From NCBI RefSeq assembly GCF_026625725.1, contig NZ_CP113060.1, forward strand, positions 1,432,001 through 1,496,000: 64,000 bases of DNA. Reading direction: 5' to 3'. Of this stretch, positions 17,980 to 27,521 are shown in pieces (the first letter of the stretch is position 1; every line of letters begins with the position of its first letter). The notes under the pieces are model-generated. The model saw only the letters and a list, made by a program, of their open reading frames with translations. It was not told the DNA's origin and ran no database searches. The position numbers and the translations under genes were made by a program. Origin of the DNA: Pseudomonas sp. SL4(2022). Its GTDB lineage: Bacteria; Pseudomonadota; Gammaproteobacteria; Pseudomonadales; Pseudomonadaceae.

Positions 17980-19886
17980 CTGGCGGCCTCCAGCTCAGCC
18001 TGCAGAGCCTCCAGGGTTTCCAGCGCCTGTAACCAGCGCTCTTCCAGATCGGCTTCACGCACTTTCAGTTTGGCCTGCTCGGCCAAGGCATCGCGCAGTT
18101 CGTCCTTACGCACGGCATCGTAGATGTCACTTTCAGCCAAACGGGCTTCGACAGCCGCGAGCTTGTCCTGCACCTGGCCCAGCTCCTTCTCCAGCTTCTC
18201 GGCTTCACGTTTGTGTGGAGCCAATTGCTGGCGCAGGGCCGCTGCCGCCTGGCGCTGCACCCGCTTGTCGGTTTTGTCCGGGTTGCTGTCGCCGCTGCTG
18301 GCCGGTGCCTGCCGCGCGCGGTAGTCCACCAGCCAGCGCGCGTAATCTTCCAGATCACCGTCGAACGGCCGCACCTGGCCATCAGCAACCAGGAGGAATT
18401 CATCGGTGGTGCTCTTGAGCAGGTGACGATCGTGCGACACGACCACCACGGCACCGGAAAACTCCTGCAGGGCCATGGTCAATGCCAGGCGCATTTCCAG
18501 GTCGAGGTGGTTGGTTGGTTCATCGAGCAGCAGCAGGTTGGGCTTGCCCCAGGCAATCAGCGCCAGGGCCAGGCGAGCCTTTTCGCCACCGGAGAAGTTC
18601 TGTACTGGCTCATCGCAACGCGGGCCGCGGAAATCGAAGCCGCCGAGGAAGTCGCGCAGGGTCTGCTCACGCTCGGTCGGGGCCAGGCGCTGGAAATGCA
18701 GCAGCGGGCTGGCATGGTCGTCCAGAGCATCGAGCTGATGCTGAGCAAAGTAGCCGACCACCAGATTCTCACCGCGCTGCAGATGGCCGCTGATCGGTTG
18801 CAGTTCGTTCGACAAGTTCTTGATCAGGGTCGATTTACCCGCACCGTTCGGTCCGAGCAGACCCAGCCGCGCACCGGGCGCCAGGCTCAGCTTGACCTTC
18901 TCCAGCACCACCTTGTCGCCGTAACCCAGGCGGCCTTCGCTCAGGCTGAGCAGCGGACTGGAGATCTTGTCGGCCTCACGGAAACTGAAGTCGAAAGGCG
19001 AATCGACATGCGCCGCCGACAGCTCTTCCATCCGTTCCAGAGCCTTGATCCGGCTTTGCGCCTGACGCGCCTTGGTGGCCTGGGCCTTGAAGCGGGCGAT
19101 GTATTTTTCCATGTGCGCGCGCTGCGCTTGCTGCTTCTCGTAAGCCTGTTGCTGCTGCGCCAGACGCTCGGCACGGGTGCGCTCGAAGGCCGAGTAGCCG
19201 CCGCGATAGAGGGTCAGTTTCTGCTGATCGAGGTGGGCAACGTGGTCCACTACGGCATCCAGGAAATCACGGTCATGGGAGATCAGCAGCAAAGTACCGG
19301 GGTAACCTTTCAACCAGCTTTCCAGCCAGAGGATCGCGTCGAGGTCGAGGTGGTTGGTCGGTTCGTCGAGCAGCAGCAGGTCGGACGGGCACATCAGCGC
19401 CTGCGCCAGGTTCAGGCGCATGCGCCAGCCACCGGAGAAGTCGCCGACGCGGCGGTCCATCTGCGCACTGTCAAAGCCCAGGCCAGCCAGCAGCTTGCGC
19501 GCACGTGCGTCAGCCGAATAGCCATCGAGGGTATCCAGTTCGGTGTGCAGGCGGGCTACGGCGGCACCGTCATGGGCGGCTTCGGCCTGCGCCAACTCGG
19601 CCTGCACACAACGTAGGCGTACGTCGCCATCCAGCACATAATCGACCGCCTGGCGCTCGACGGCCTCGATCTCCTGGCGCATGTGGGCCACGCGCCAATC
19701 GCCAGGGATCAGGCAATCGCCCGCGTCGGCACTCAGCTCGCCACGCAGCAGGGCAAACAGGCTGGATTTACCGGCACCATTGGCGCCGATCAGACCGGCT
19801 TTGTGGCCGGGGTGCAGGGTCATCTCGGCGTTTTCTAGCAGACGCTGAGGGCCACGCTGTAAAGTCAGGTTCTGGAGTCGGATCAT
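17976..19886 (-). CDS. yheS: ABC-F family ATPase (YheS-like)
   Basis: A 636-residue soluble protein with two ABC ATPase domains: Walker A motifs GANGAGKS (residues 34-41) and GPNGAGKS, signatures FSGGW and FSGGE, and two DEPTNHLD Walker B motifs. The arginine/glutamine-rich linker between domains and a C-terminal coiled coil (KREAEKLEKELGQVQDKL...) mark the YheS/Uup branch. ABC-F proteins act on ribosomes, resolving stalled states, rather than transporting. It opens an operon with a mechanosensitive channel and terC. Confidence 0.94.
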   Translation of the reverse strand: MIRLQNLTLQRGPQRLLENAEMTLHPGHKAGLIGANGAGKSSLFALLRGELSADAGDCLIPGDWRVAHMRQEIEAVERQAVDYVLDGDVRLRCVQAELAQAEAAHDGAAVARLHTELDTLDGYSADARARKLLAGLGFDSAQMDRRVGDFSGGWRMRLNLAQALMCPSDLLLLDEPTNHLDLDAILWLESWLKGYPGTLLLISHDRDFLDAVVDHVAHLDQQKLTLYRGGYSAFERTRAERLAQQQQAYEKQQAQRAHMEKYIARFKAQATKARQAQSRIKALERMEELSAAHVDSPFDFSFREADKISSPLLSLSEGRLGYGDKVVLEKVKLSLAPGARLGLLGPNGAGKSTLIKNLSNELQPISGHLQRGENLVVGYFAQHQLDALDDHASPLLHFQRLAPTEREQTLRDFLGGFDFRGPRCDEPVQNFSGGEKARLALALIAWGKPNLLLLDEPTNHLDLEMRLALTMALQEFSGAVVVVSHDRHLLKSTTDEFLLVADGQVRPFDGDLEDYARWLVDYRARQAPASSGDSNPDKTDKRVQRQAAAALRQQLAPHKREAEKLEKELGQVQDKLAAVEARLAESDIYDAVRKDELRDALAEQAKLKVREADLEERWLQALETLEALQAELEAAS

Positions 19887-19936
19887 AATGGCGGCGGAGT
19901 CTACCAGAGTCCTTTTTGATAAGCCCGGAAAGCACC

Positions 19937-20401
19937 ATGCCTACTGACCTGTGGCGGTTTGCCCAAACCCTCTACCAAGCGCGTGATGTCGAAGCCACCT
20001 GCCTGCTGCTGCAGAACGAGGGGGCCGATGTCTGCCTGCTGCTGTGTGCCGCCTGGCTGGAACGCCGACAGATTGCCTGTACCGAGGAACATGCCGAGGC
20101 ATTGCGTGAACTGGCCTACTCCTGGCGGCAGCAGGTGGTGGTGCCGCTACGCTGCTTACGCCAAGGCTGGCGTGAAGCCGCCCAAAGCGATGAGACCCTG
20201 GCGCGGTTGCGCGAACAGGTGAAACAGTTGGAACTGGCTGCAGAGCGCGAACAGCTGGAGCGCCTGGCGGCGCGCTGTCAGGCCTGGGAGGCGGTGCGCA
20301 CAGATGCATCACCGGACTGGCTGGAATGCCTGGCCCCAGCGCAGGCCAGCCGCGACGCGCTGCACAGGCTGCGAGTCGCGGCGGCACACCTCACCGCTTA
20401 A
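19937..20401 (+). CDS. TIGR02444 family protein
   Basis: A 154-residue helical, probably cytoplasmic protein starting MPTDLWRFAQTLYQARDVEATCLLLQ and matching the uncharacterised TIGR02444 family. The middle (WRQQVVVPLRCLRQGWREAA) and a glutamate/leucine-rich coiled segment (REQVKQLELAAEREQLERLA) are visible. Function is unknown. A TTG seven codons upstream is an unlikely start. Its stop codon overlaps the convergent algP stop by four bases, an arrangement expected also next to algP in other pseudomonads. Confidence 0.82.
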   Translation: MPTDLWRFAQTLYQARDVEATCLLLQNEGADVCLLLCAAWLERRQIACTEEHAEALRELAYSWRQQVVVPLRCLRQGWREAAQSDETLARLREQVKQLELAAEREQLERLAARCQAWEAVRTDASPDWLECLAPAQASRDALHRLRVAAAHLTA

Positions 20402-21240
20402 ACGGCGCTGGCAGGGGTACTGGCTGGGCTGACAGCTGGCGCAGCAGTGGCCTCAACGACTGCCGGCTTGGCCGCTGCGGGCTTACTGGCGGGCTTGGCC
20501 ACCGGTGTTTTGGCTGCAGGTTTTGCTGCCGGTTTTACCGCTGGTTTGCTCGCCGGTTTGGCTGGAGCCTTTTTCACCACAGGTTTGCTCACTGCCTTGG
20601 GTGCTGCTGCAGTGGCCACTTTGCTCGCCGCCGGCTTGGTGTCGCTGGCTGCAGCGGGTTTCTTCGCCGCTGGTTTGGCGGCAGTTTTCGCCGCGGGCTT
20701 GGCTGGTGCTTTAGCCGCGGCGGGGCTTTTCCCGGCAGGTTTGGCAGCGGCTTTGCTGGCCACAGGTTTAGCGGGTGCCTTGGCCGCAGCGGGCTTGGCG
20801 GCGGGTTTAACCTGTGCAGCTTTGACAGCGCGGCTGTCCAGGGCCTTGCTCACGGCCTCCTTGACCTTGCCCACGCCCTGGGCCAGTTTCAGGCTCTCTT
20901 GCGCATCACGCTTGAGCCCGGCGATATAGCTGCGGGTCTCGCTTTGCCGATCCTTCAGGGTATCGAGCAATTGCTCAAGTTCAGCCACAGCGTCCTTGGC
21001 TTTGGCCTGGGCCTTGGCCTTGCCGGCGACGGCTGCGTCCTGCATCTTGCTGCGTGCCTTGTGCAGCTTTTCCTGGGCCTTACCGCGTTGCTTCTCCAGT
21101 TTGGCGAGCAATTCTTCAGCATCGACCAGGGCGCGCGTGCAGGCGTCCTCCAGGTGCTCAAGCAGACTACTGGAAAGTTGCTGCAGCAGGTGCAGCGGAG
21201 TACTCACGGACTTCTTCTTTGCATTCTTTGTAAGCGACAT
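20398..21240 (-). CDS. algP: AlgP, histone H1-like DNA-binding protein
   Basis: A 280-residue protein in two parts. Residues 1-118 are helical, charged and coiled-coil-like (LLEHLEDACTRALVDAEELL...). The rest is a degenerate Ala-Lys-Pro repeat array (KPAAKPA, AAKAPAK and similar), like eukaryotic histone H1 tails. In P. aeruginosa, AlgP (AlgR3) binds DNA and influences alginate gene expression; the repeat number varies between strains by slippage. Its position next to the FKBP gene and algQ matches that locus. Alternative frames across the repeats are open only because of the repetitive composition. Confidence 0.93.
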   Translation of the reverse strand: MSLTKNAKKKSVSTPLHLLQQLSSSLLEHLEDACTRALVDAEELLAKLEKQRGKAQEKLHKARSKMQDAAVAGKAKAQAKAKDAVAELEQLLDTLKDRQSETRSYIAGLKRDAQESLKLAQGVGKVKEAVSKALDSRAVKAAQVKPAAKPAAAKAPAKPVASKAAAKPAGKSPAAAKAPAKPAAKTAAKPAAKKPAAASDTKPAASKVATAAAPKAVSKPVVKKAPAKPASKPAVKPAAKPAAKTPVAKPASKPAAAKPAVVEATAAPAVSPASTPASAV

Positions 21241-21366
21241 GACACGCCTCCTGGCGGATGAAGATAACGCTCATACTAGACCGCCTCACACTCGCCTTGC
21301 CACCTCACGCCTTGAGCTTGAGCACCTGGCTGGCATAATCGGGCCATCCTCGGCCGGAGAACCTCC
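21241..21366 (+). promoter_or_regulatory. algP / FKBP divergent promoter region
   Basis: On the plus strand TTGAGC (21312-21317) and CATAAT (21334-21339) are separated by 16 bases and lie about 30 bases upstream of the FKBP gene start, a plausible sigma-70 promoter. No operator seen for algP. Confidence 0.45.
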
Positions 21367-22011
21367 ATGTCTCGCTTGACCCTGCTCCTGATCTGCCTGC
21401 TTGCCTCTACGGTCCAGGCCGATGATCACTCACACGATCTGGCCTACAGCCTGGGCGTCAAACTCGGTGAACGGCTGCGCGACGAAGTGCCCGACCTGCA
21501 CCTGCAGGCGCTGCTCGATGGGCTGCGCCAGGCCTACCGCAATGAGCCTCTGGCGCTGGATGAGAAGCGCATCGAAAGCCTGCTGGCCGAACATGAAGCG
21601 CACCTGGCTGCCGCCCCGGAACGCATCGAAAGGGCCAAGGCAGCGGAGAAGCGCTTTCTCGCAGGCGAGAAGGCCAAGGCCGGTATCCGCGTGCTGAACA
21701 ATGGTGTGCTGGTGCAGGAGCTGCGTGCCGGCAGTGGCGCCAAACCTGGCCCGAAAGACCGCATCCAGGTGCGCTACATCGGTTATCTGGCCGATGGCAG
21801 CCAGTTTGATGAAAGCCAGACCGCGCAGTGGTTTCGTCTCGACAGCGTAATTGCTGGGTGGCGCAGTGCCGTGCAGGACATGCCGGTGGGGGCACAATGG
21901 CGTCTGGTGATTCCATCAGCCCAGGCTTACGGCGAGGAAGGTGCAGGCGATCTGATTCCGCCTTACTCACCCCTGGTGTTCGAGCTGGAACTGCTCGACA
22001 CCAAGGAATAG
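21367..22011 (+). CDS. FKBP-type peptidyl-prolyl cis-trans isomerase (FklB/FkpA-like)
   Basis: A 214-residue exported protein: signal peptide MSRLTLLLICLLASTVQA, an N-terminal dimerisation helix domain (DLAYSLGVKLGERLRDEVP...) as in FkpA/Mip, and a C-terminal FKBP domain with VRYIGYLADGSQFDES and VIAGWRSAVQDMPVGAQWRLVIP. Some active-site aromatics of canonical FKBP are changed (GWRSA where many have GWTEA). It probably assists periplasmic protein folding. GGAGAACC precedes the ATG. Convergent with algQ, 12 bases apart. Confidence 0.92.
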   Translation: MSRLTLLLICLLASTVQADDHSHDLAYSLGVKLGERLRDEVPDLHLQALLDGLRQAYRNEPLALDEKRIESLLAEHEAHLAAAPERIERAKAAEKRFLAGEKAKAGIRVLNNGVLVQELRAGSGAKPGPKDRIQVRYIGYLADGSQFDESQTAQWFRLDSVIAGWRSAVQDMPVGAQWRLVIPSAQAYGEEGAGDLIPPYSPLVFELELLDTKE

Positions 22012-22023
22012 TAGATCAGCGTG

Positions 22024-22497
22024 TCAGAGGGCAGGCGCGACCTGCTCCTGATGAGCATTGTGCAGGACTTCGATCAGGCAGTCCTCCAGCTCGAAGCGCT
22101 CATGCAGCAGTTGCCCCAGGCGTTTCAGTTCATCGAGCAGGGACACCGAGTCGTGGCAGTCGCCGTTGTCACAACGGTCATTAAAGGCCAGGGCCACCTC
22201 GGTAATCACCTCGATACGCGGGTAGATCTGCTTAGCCAGATCAAGGCCACGCTGGTCACCGAACGCCTTGGCTTCGCTGGTCAGCTGCTCATAGACCTCG
22301 AAGTGCCCGGCGGACACATAGTCCACGAGAATTTCGCAGAAGTGCTGCAGGGCTTCTGCGTTGGCACTCGGTGCCTGTGCCGAGTCATTGATGGCGGCGT
22401 ATGCCTGCACCAGCTCCTTGCGCTCTTGCAGCCAGCGGTCAATCAGCAGGTGAACCCCACCCCAGCGTTCTTGGGCGTTCTGACAACTCTCAAGCAT
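22024..22497 (-). CDS. algQ: AlgQ, Rsd-family anti-sigma-70 factor
   Basis: A 157-residue all-helical protein. It begins [20 protein letters not shown] and contains the conserved [19 protein letters not shown], matching AlgQ (AlgR2) of P. aeruginosa and Rsd of E. coli. Rsd/AlgQ binds domain 4 of the primary sigma factor and favours alternative sigma factors; in P. aeruginosa it affects alginate and siderophore genes. The frame is open 21 codons further upstream, but the methionine at MLESC matches the family start. It is next to algP and the FKBP gene as in P. aeruginosa. Confidence 0.95.
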   Translation of the reverse strand: MLESCQNAQERWGGVHLLIDRWLQERKELVQAYAAINDSAQAPSANAEALQHFCEILVDYVSAGHFEVYEQLTSEAKAFGDQRGLDLAKQIYPRIEVITEVALAFNDRCDNGDCHDSVSLLDELKRLGQLLHERFELEDCLIEVLHNAHQEQVAPAL

Positions 22498-22692
22498 GAT
22501 GACCTCTACTTCCCTATCGCTATTAGTGTTGTTCGCCTGCCAGAGACATTTTTTTGTCAATCACAGCAAGGTCTGGGAAGACAACCGTGAAACGGCAACT
22601 TTCCGGCGGTACTCGCGAGCCAGATTATTCCCGCGGGCTGCAGCCTTCAAGGCAGTGCCGGAGAAAATTTCATACAAGCGTTTAACCGGCGA
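22498..22692 (-). promoter_or_regulatory. algQ upstream region
   Basis: These 195 bases hold the algQ promoter and follow the end of the hem operon. Small hairpins are possible, but nothing can be assigned with confidence. Confidence 0.3.
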
Positions 22693-23235
22693 CTACTCCG
22701 CCTTCTCAGCCACCACAGGCTTGTAAAAGCTCAAGGTGACCTGACCAAGATCAACACCCCACTTCGACATACGCGCCCGATTGAGCATGACCTGACCGTC
22801 CATCAGGAACATCCAGTCATCAAAATCAACCACATAGGTTGAGTCATCGACCTTCAGCCGCAGCTGGTAACGCCAATGCAAGGCGTTGCCAGCGACCTCA
22901 CCGATAGCCTCGCCAACCACATCGTCCGCCGTACCCCGCCAGCTGCCGTCAGCCTGCTTGCGCAATGTCCAGACACGTCGCTCGGTGCTGCCGTCGCTGT
23001 AGGTGAAGCGCTCATCGAGCACGCCCACATCACCGTCCCAGGTGCCGGTCATGGCGACGTGAAAGCGCTTGATCACTTCTCCGGAGCGATTCTGGAACAT
23101 GCCCCAGGCCTGTAGCTCGCCGTTGAAGTAATCACTCAGTTCGAGACTCGGTTGTTCATGAACGTAATCACTCACCTGTGGGCCCGCACAACCTGCCAGC
23201 ACGCTTAGCAGACACAACAGCAACAGCCTTCGCAT
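22693..23235 (-). CDS. DUF3833 family lipoprotein
   Basis: A 180-residue lipoprotein: signal MRRLLLLCLLSVLAGC with lipidated cysteine at 16, then a beta-rich domain (LELSDYFNGELQAWGMFQNRSGEVIKRF) typical of DUF3833. A GTG two codons upstream is possible, but GAGGTG fits the ATG better. It lies seven bases downstream of hemY and is probably the last gene of the hemCDXY operon. DUF3833 proteins have no assigned biochemical role; they often sit beside lipid or fatty-acid genes elsewhere. Confidence 0.87.
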   Translation of the reverse strand: MRRLLLLCLLSVLAGCAGPQVSDYVHEQPSLELSDYFNGELQAWGMFQNRSGEVIKRFHVAMTGTWDGDVGVLDERFTYSDGSTERRVWTLRKQADGSWRGTADDVVGEAIGEVAGNALHWRYQLRLKVDDSTYVVDFDDWMFLMDGQVMLNRARMSKWGVDLGQVTLSFYKPVVAEKAE

Positions 23236-23242
23236 AGACACC

Positions 23243-24502
23243 TCAGTGGTTCATTTCATTTAGCGCCGGTAGAGCCACCGGACACAGGCGCGCATCCAGC
23301 AGATGCAGGCCCTCCTGATACAGGCTGTTGCTGCGCTCCAGCTCACCCAGCTGTGCCAACAGGCGGGCCAACTCGCTGCAGGTTTCCGGGTGACGCTGAA
23401 AGGTCAGGCTACTTTCCAGGTAATCCCTGGCCTTGCCCCACAGTTGGCTGTGCAGACACAGACGACCCAGGGTCAGCAACAGCGCAGCGTCATTCGCATG
23501 CTGCTTCAGCCAGCTCTCTGCCACTTGCAGTTGCCGCCCCGGATCACGCCCGTGCAGCAAGCCATACAGGCGCACCAACGCCACGTCGTAATGCTGCTTG
23601 AGGTACTGGCGCAGCAGTTCTTCGGCCTCCCCCTCGGCACCCAGCTGACGCAGCTGTTCGGCATACACCGCGAGCAGTTCGGGTTCCTGATGCTGCGCCG
23701 TCGACATGGCCCGCCAGGTCTGTTGCAGCGCCGCCAGGGACGCCGGCGCATCGCCGCTCGCATGCCCTGCCTGAAGCAGGCGACCCCGCCAGGCCTGACG
23801 TTCCAGCTCGCTCAATTCGGCGTTGCCCAGGGCCTTCTCCTTGCGCAGGTCGGGCAGCAGACCGAGCAAGGCCGACCAATCCGCCGACTGCCGGTAGAGC
23901 TGCTGCAACTGACGCAGCACCAGATGATGATGGGGGTGCCGTGCACGCATCGCCTGCAGAGTCTCCAGCGCGGCCTCGGTATGCCCGCGCGCCAGCTGCA
24001 GCTCGGCATGCTGCAGGGCAATCGCCAGTTCCGCCTGCGGTTGACGGTTGAGGGCTTGTTCCAGCAGACCGTCGCTGTCCTCGTACTGCCCCAGCTGATT
24101 GGCTGCCTGCGCCGCCCCCAGGTAGTAGCTGAGCGGCTGCGGTGAGTTGTAGGCAGCCTGCTTCAGATGACGCAGCGCACGTGCCCAACGGCCTTCTGCC
24201 AGGTCGAGAAAGCCCTGTTCGGAGGCCAAGCGTACGCGCCGACGGCTGTGCAGACGTGACCAGGGGTTAAGCAGGCTGCCCGAGGTCACCAGCGCCCTCA
24301 GGCTCCAGCGCAGCAGATACACCAGCCACCCAAGCACCAGGATCAACGCGACAAACGCCCACAGGCTGGACTCATAGCGAAAGCCCTGGAAGGCAATCAG
24401 CACATAGCCTTTGTGCTCGGCCAGCGGCAGGCCGAACAACACCAGGCTGGCGACGCCGACAAGCAGCGCCAGAATCAGCAGCCACCAGTACAGGCGCTTC
24501 AT
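23243..24502 (-). CDS. hemY: HemY, tetratricopeptide inner-membrane protein
   Basis: A 419-residue protein with two N-terminal membrane helices (residues about 1-25 and 46-68) followed by a soluble TPR-like helical domain. It matches the proteobacterial HemY family encoded behind hemX in hemCDXY operons, which is unrelated to the Bacillus protoporphyrinogen oxidase of the same name. Its role in haem synthesis is not settled. The start overlaps the hemX stop by four bases. Confidence 0.93.
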   Translation of the reverse strand: MKRLYWWLLILALLVGVASLVLFGLPLAEHKGYVLIAFQGFRYESSLWAFVALILVLGWLVYLLRWSLRALVTSGSLLNPWSRLHSRRRVRLASEQGFLDLAEGRWARALRHLKQAAYNSPQPLSYYLGAAQAANQLGQYEDSDGLLEQALNRQPQAELAIALQHAELQLARGHTEAALETLQAMRARHPHHHLVLRQLQQLYRQSADWSALLGLLPDLRKEKALGNAELSELERQAWRGRLLQAGHASGDAPASLAALQQTWRAMSTAQHQEPELLAVYAEQLRQLGAEGEAEELLRQYLKQHYDVALVRLYGLLHGRDPGRQLQVAESWLKQHANDAALLLTLGRLCLHSQLWGKARDYLESSLTFQRHPETCSELARLLAQLGELERSNSLYQEGLHLLDARLCPVALPALNEMNH

Positions 24503-25704
24503 TGCAGGGCCTCCTGCAATTGCGCCTCGACGTCATCGTGGGCCGCCGCAGGCTGCGCCTCACCGCCCGGCAGCAGACGCGCAGCCTGCTTGGCCTGCAG
24601 ATACGCCTGTAGGGCATTCAACGCAGGGCTCAGGTCCGGCGGCGTCACGGCAATTGGTTGCTGCGCTAATTCATCGAGCCGTACGCGCAGGGCTCGGCTG
24701 TTGGGGTTATCCACATCAAAGTGCGCATCCAGCACCTCACGAGCCTGCTGCAGGGCTTGCTGGTACACCGCCGTCTGGCCATGCAAGGCACCCCATTGCG
24801 CCTGCTCCAGCGCCAGACTGAGAGCCAGACGCACCTGGGTCAGGCTCTGCCCCGCCAGCAGGGGACGGATATTGCGGTCCGCATTGAAGTCAATGCGGAA
24901 GTATTCCGACAAGATCTGCAGAGCACGCTGCCACCATTGCGGCTCGACCGCACCGGCATCGGCCAACTCACTGAGCACACCACCTTGACCTGCGAAACTG
25001 GGCGCCTGAGCGTTTAGCTGAGCCGCCTGTTCACGCAAAGCACCAAGCTGCAGGAACAGCCCGGTACGGTCGGGATTCACCGTCGAGCGTAGCGCTTGCA
25101 GGCTCTTGGCCAGCTGCTCACGGGCAGCAAATGTCGCCGGATCATCTTGTTCGTGAAGGATCTCATCGGCAGCCCGAACCAGCTCAGTGGCGCTGTTGAT
25201 GTCCTGCAACGCGGACAGTCGCAGGCTGGCTAGGCGCAGCAGATGCTCGGCCTCAGCCAGGCGCCAGTCTTGACGACTGGCACTGAGCACGGTTTCCAGA
25301 CGCTGGTTGAGCACTTGCTGATCGCCCTGCAACTGCATCAGCAAACGGCGACGGCTTTCCAATTCCTCGACACTCGGCAGCTGATCGAACCGCTGCTCCA
25401 GTTTCTCGCCAGTGCGCACCAGGCTTTGCGCCTCATTACGCGCCTCCAGCAAGCGGCCTTCCTGTTGCTGCTCGCGAGCGTCCAGCGCCTGCAACTGCCA
25501 AAGCCCCCAACCACCTGCACCGACGCCCGCAGCCGCGACCAACAAGGCCAGCAGCGCCAGACCGTTGCCACGCGAAGCCGGTTTGCTTGCAGCAGGCGCG
25601 GGCGTAGCCGGCAAAACAGTGGCAGCATCCAGCGCTGCCTGTTCAGGTTGTTTTACTTCGTGGTCGTGCGGGCCTTGGTCTTTCGGAGTAGTTGCTTCGC
25701 TCAC
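24499..25704 (-). CDS. hemX: HemX-like membrane protein
   Basis: A 401-residue protein with a cytoplasmic Ala/Pro-rich N-terminus, one membrane helix (GNGLALLALLVAAAGVGAGG, about residues 45-65) and a long periplasmic coiled-coil-rich region (REQQQEGRLLEARNEAQSLV...). This is the HemX architecture of proteobacterial hem operons. It resembles an uroporphyrinogen-III methyltransferase only by historical annotation; no methyltransferase motif is present. I chose a GTG start preceded by AAAGGA, 16 bases after hemD; the longer open frame reads antisense-like sequence inside hemD. Confidence 0.9.
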   Translation of the reverse strand: MSEATTPKDQGPHDHEVKQPEQAALDAATVLPATPAPAASKPASRGNGLALLALLVAAAGVGAGGWGLWQLQALDAREQQQEGRLLEARNEAQSLVRTGEKLEQRFDQLPSVEELESRRRLLMQLQGDQQVLNQRLETVLSASRQDWRLAEAEHLLRLASLRLSALQDINSATELVRAADEILHEQDDPATFAAREQLAKSLQALRSTVNPDRTGLFLQLGALREQAAQLNAQAPSFAGQGGVLSELADAGAVEPQWWQRALQILSEYFRIDFNADRNIRPLLAGQSLTQVRLALSLALEQAQWGALHGQTAVYQQALQQAREVLDAHFDVDNPNSRALRVRLDELAQQPIAVTPPDLSPALNALQAYLQAKQAARLLPGGEAQPAAAHDDVEAQLQEALQ

Positions 25705-25720
25705 GTATCCATCCTTTGCG

Positions 25721-26494
25721 TCAGAGATCGGGGGCAGGTTGCGTCTGCAACGCTGCCAGCAACGCCGCGGCACTCGCACCGCGACAATCCACAACAGAGT
25801 ACGCACCCACCGCACGGGCCATCTCGGCAACACGCGGGCTGGGTACAAACACAGGTAACCGGGCCAATTCGGGCCAGGCATCAGCAGCCAGTTCATGCAG
25901 ATGCAGCAAGCCCTGCCCACTGCTGACCACCAGGGCGTTCAGGCGTTCAGCCCGGACCCGCTCGATAAGAGCCGCTGACGGGTAATCCGGCAGCACCCGG
26001 CGATACAGTGGCAGATAGTCCACCTGCGCGCCTTGGCCGCGCAAGCGCTCGGCCAGTAACTCTCGGCCACCCTCGCCGCGCAGAATCAACACCCGTGGAT
26101 CAGCGCTCGCCGCCAGCGCTTGCTGTAGCGGCGGCAGGGCGAGCAGCGCCTCGCTGTCATCGGCCTCTTCCGGGTAAAACACCTGCCGGCCATGCTCACG
26201 GAGAATCTGCGCCGTGGCCGCGCCCACGCTGAACCAGGACTGTTGCGCAGGCACTGACAATTGATAGCGACCCAGCAGGTCAAGACCCAGCCGTGCCGCG
26301 GGTTTGCTCACCACAATGACTGCGCTGTAACGGGGCAGATCGGCAAGCAGGGCATGCTGCTCGGCACTCTCACTCAGGGCTTCAATAGCCAACAGCGGCA
26401 AGCTGCTGCTGTAGATGCCCTGCTCAGCCAAGGTTGCCGCCAGCGCGGCCGATTCCTGCGCCGGGCGCGTCAGCAGCACACGCCACCCCGTCAC
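25721..26494 (-). CDS. hemD: Uroporphyrinogen-III synthase
   Basis: Cyclises hydroxymethylbilane with inversion of ring D to give uroporphyrinogen III. The 257-residue protein shows the sparse but recognisable family pattern: [19 protein letters not shown] at the start, [14 protein letters not shown] in the middle and [14 protein letters not shown] near the end. It overlaps the hemC stop codon by four bases, so hemC and hemD are translationally coupled. It sits second in a hemC-hemD-hemX-hemY order. Confidence 0.95.
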   Translation of the reverse strand: MTGWRVLLTRPAQESAALAATLAEQGIYSSSLPLLAIEALSESAEQHALLADLPRYSAVIVVSKPAARLGLDLLGRYQLSVPAQQSWFSVGAATAQILREHGRQVFYPEEADDSEALLALPPLQQALAASADPRVLILRGEGGRELLAERLRGQGAQVDYLPLYRRVLPDYPSAALIERVRAERLNALVVSSGQGLLHLHELAADAWPELARLPVFVPSPRVAEMARAVGAYSVVDCRGASAAALLAALQTQPAPDL

Positions 26495-27429
26495 TCGGCT
26501 GCGGCCTCGCCGTAAACGGCTTGCAGAATGGCCGCTGCGCCCTGGGCCAGTAGGGCTTCGGCGACCTGCACACCCAGCTGCTCGGCCTCGGCGACCGATG
26601 CACGGTTATCGGCCCGCAGTAGCAAGCCACCATCAGGCTGACCGACCAGGCCGCGCAGCCACAGCTGGTCGCCTTCCAGCACGGCATAACAGGCAATGGG
26701 CACCTGGCAGCCACCGTTCAGGTGTTTGTTCAGCGCACGCTCGGCGGTAACCCGCAGCGCGGTGTCGCGGTGATGCAGCGGCGCCAACAGCGCATGGATC
26801 TCGCTGTCGGCCGTGCGGCACTCGATGCCGACCGCCCCCTGGCCACCGGCCGGCAGGCTGTCTTCAGCACTGATCGAAGAACGAATACGCTCCGCAAAGC
26901 CCAGGCGAATCAGCCCGGCAGCGGCGAGGATGATCGCGTCGTACTCGCCGGCATCCAGTTTGGCCAGACGGGTGTTGACGTTGCCCCGCAGAAACTGGAT
27001 TTTCAGATCCGGGCGACGCGCCAGCAGCTGGGCCTGGCGGCGCAGGCTGGAGGTACCGACCACACTGCCTGCGGGCAAGGCATCGAGGCTGGCATAGGTG
27101 TTGGACACGAAGGCATCGCGCGGGTCTTCCCGCTCGCAGATGCAGTACAGACCCAGGCCTTCGGGGAAATCCATCGGCACATCCTTCATCGAATGCACGG
27201 CGATATCGGCCTGATTCTCCAGCAGGGCGGTTTCCAGCTCTTTGACAAACAGACCCTTGCCGCCAATCTTCGCCAGCGGCGCGTCGAGCAGCTTGTCGCC
27301 ACGGCTGACCATGGGCACCAGGCTGACCTTGAGGCCAGGGTGGGCCTGCTCCAGGCGGGCTTTGACGTGTTCGGCCTGCCACAGGGCCAGGGCACTTTTA
27401 CGGGTGGCGATGCGGATTTCGCGAGACAT
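26491..27429 (-). CDS. hemC: Porphobilinogen deaminase (hydroxymethylbilane synthase)
   Basis: Joins four porphobilinogen units into hydroxymethylbilane on a dipyrromethane cofactor. The 312-residue protein starts [20 protein letters not shown]. It contains the conserved [21 protein letters not shown] and [20 protein letters not shown], in which the cysteine anchors the cofactor. A TTG two codons upstream is possible, but the ATG has a GGAA ahead and gives the usual length. It is the first gene of the hemCDXY operon and follows algR on the same strand. Confidence 0.97.
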   Translation of the reverse strand: MSREIRIATRKSALALWQAEHVKARLEQAHPGLKVSLVPMVSRGDKLLDAPLAKIGGKGLFVKELETALLENQADIAVHSMKDVPMDFPEGLGLYCICEREDPRDAFVSNTYASLDALPAGSVVGTSSLRRQAQLLARRPDLKIQFLRGNVNTRLAKLDAGEYDAIILAAAGLIRLGFAERIRSSISAEDSLPAGGQGAVGIECRTADSEIHALLAPLHHRDTALRVTAERALNKHLNGGCQVPIACYAVLEGDQLWLRGLVGQPDGGLLLRADNRASVAEAEQLGVQVAEALLAQGAAAILQAVYGEAAAE

Positions 27430-27521
27430 GGGCAATTCCAGAAAACGAACTGCCGGGGATAATAACAGGCTGGCCCGGATCAGGCCTGCGACCCGGAGTC
27501 ATCCGGATCGCCTGATCAGCC

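Noticed and set aside
18213..19616. Long plus-strand open frame opposite the ABC-F gene
   Set aside because: Antisense shadow; the minus strand carries two complete ATPase domains.
20447..20929. Plus-strand frame opposite the algP repeats that looks like a hydrophobic Ala/Gly/Leu protein
   Set aside because: A product of the Lys-Pro-Ala repeat read backwards; not a membrane protein gene.
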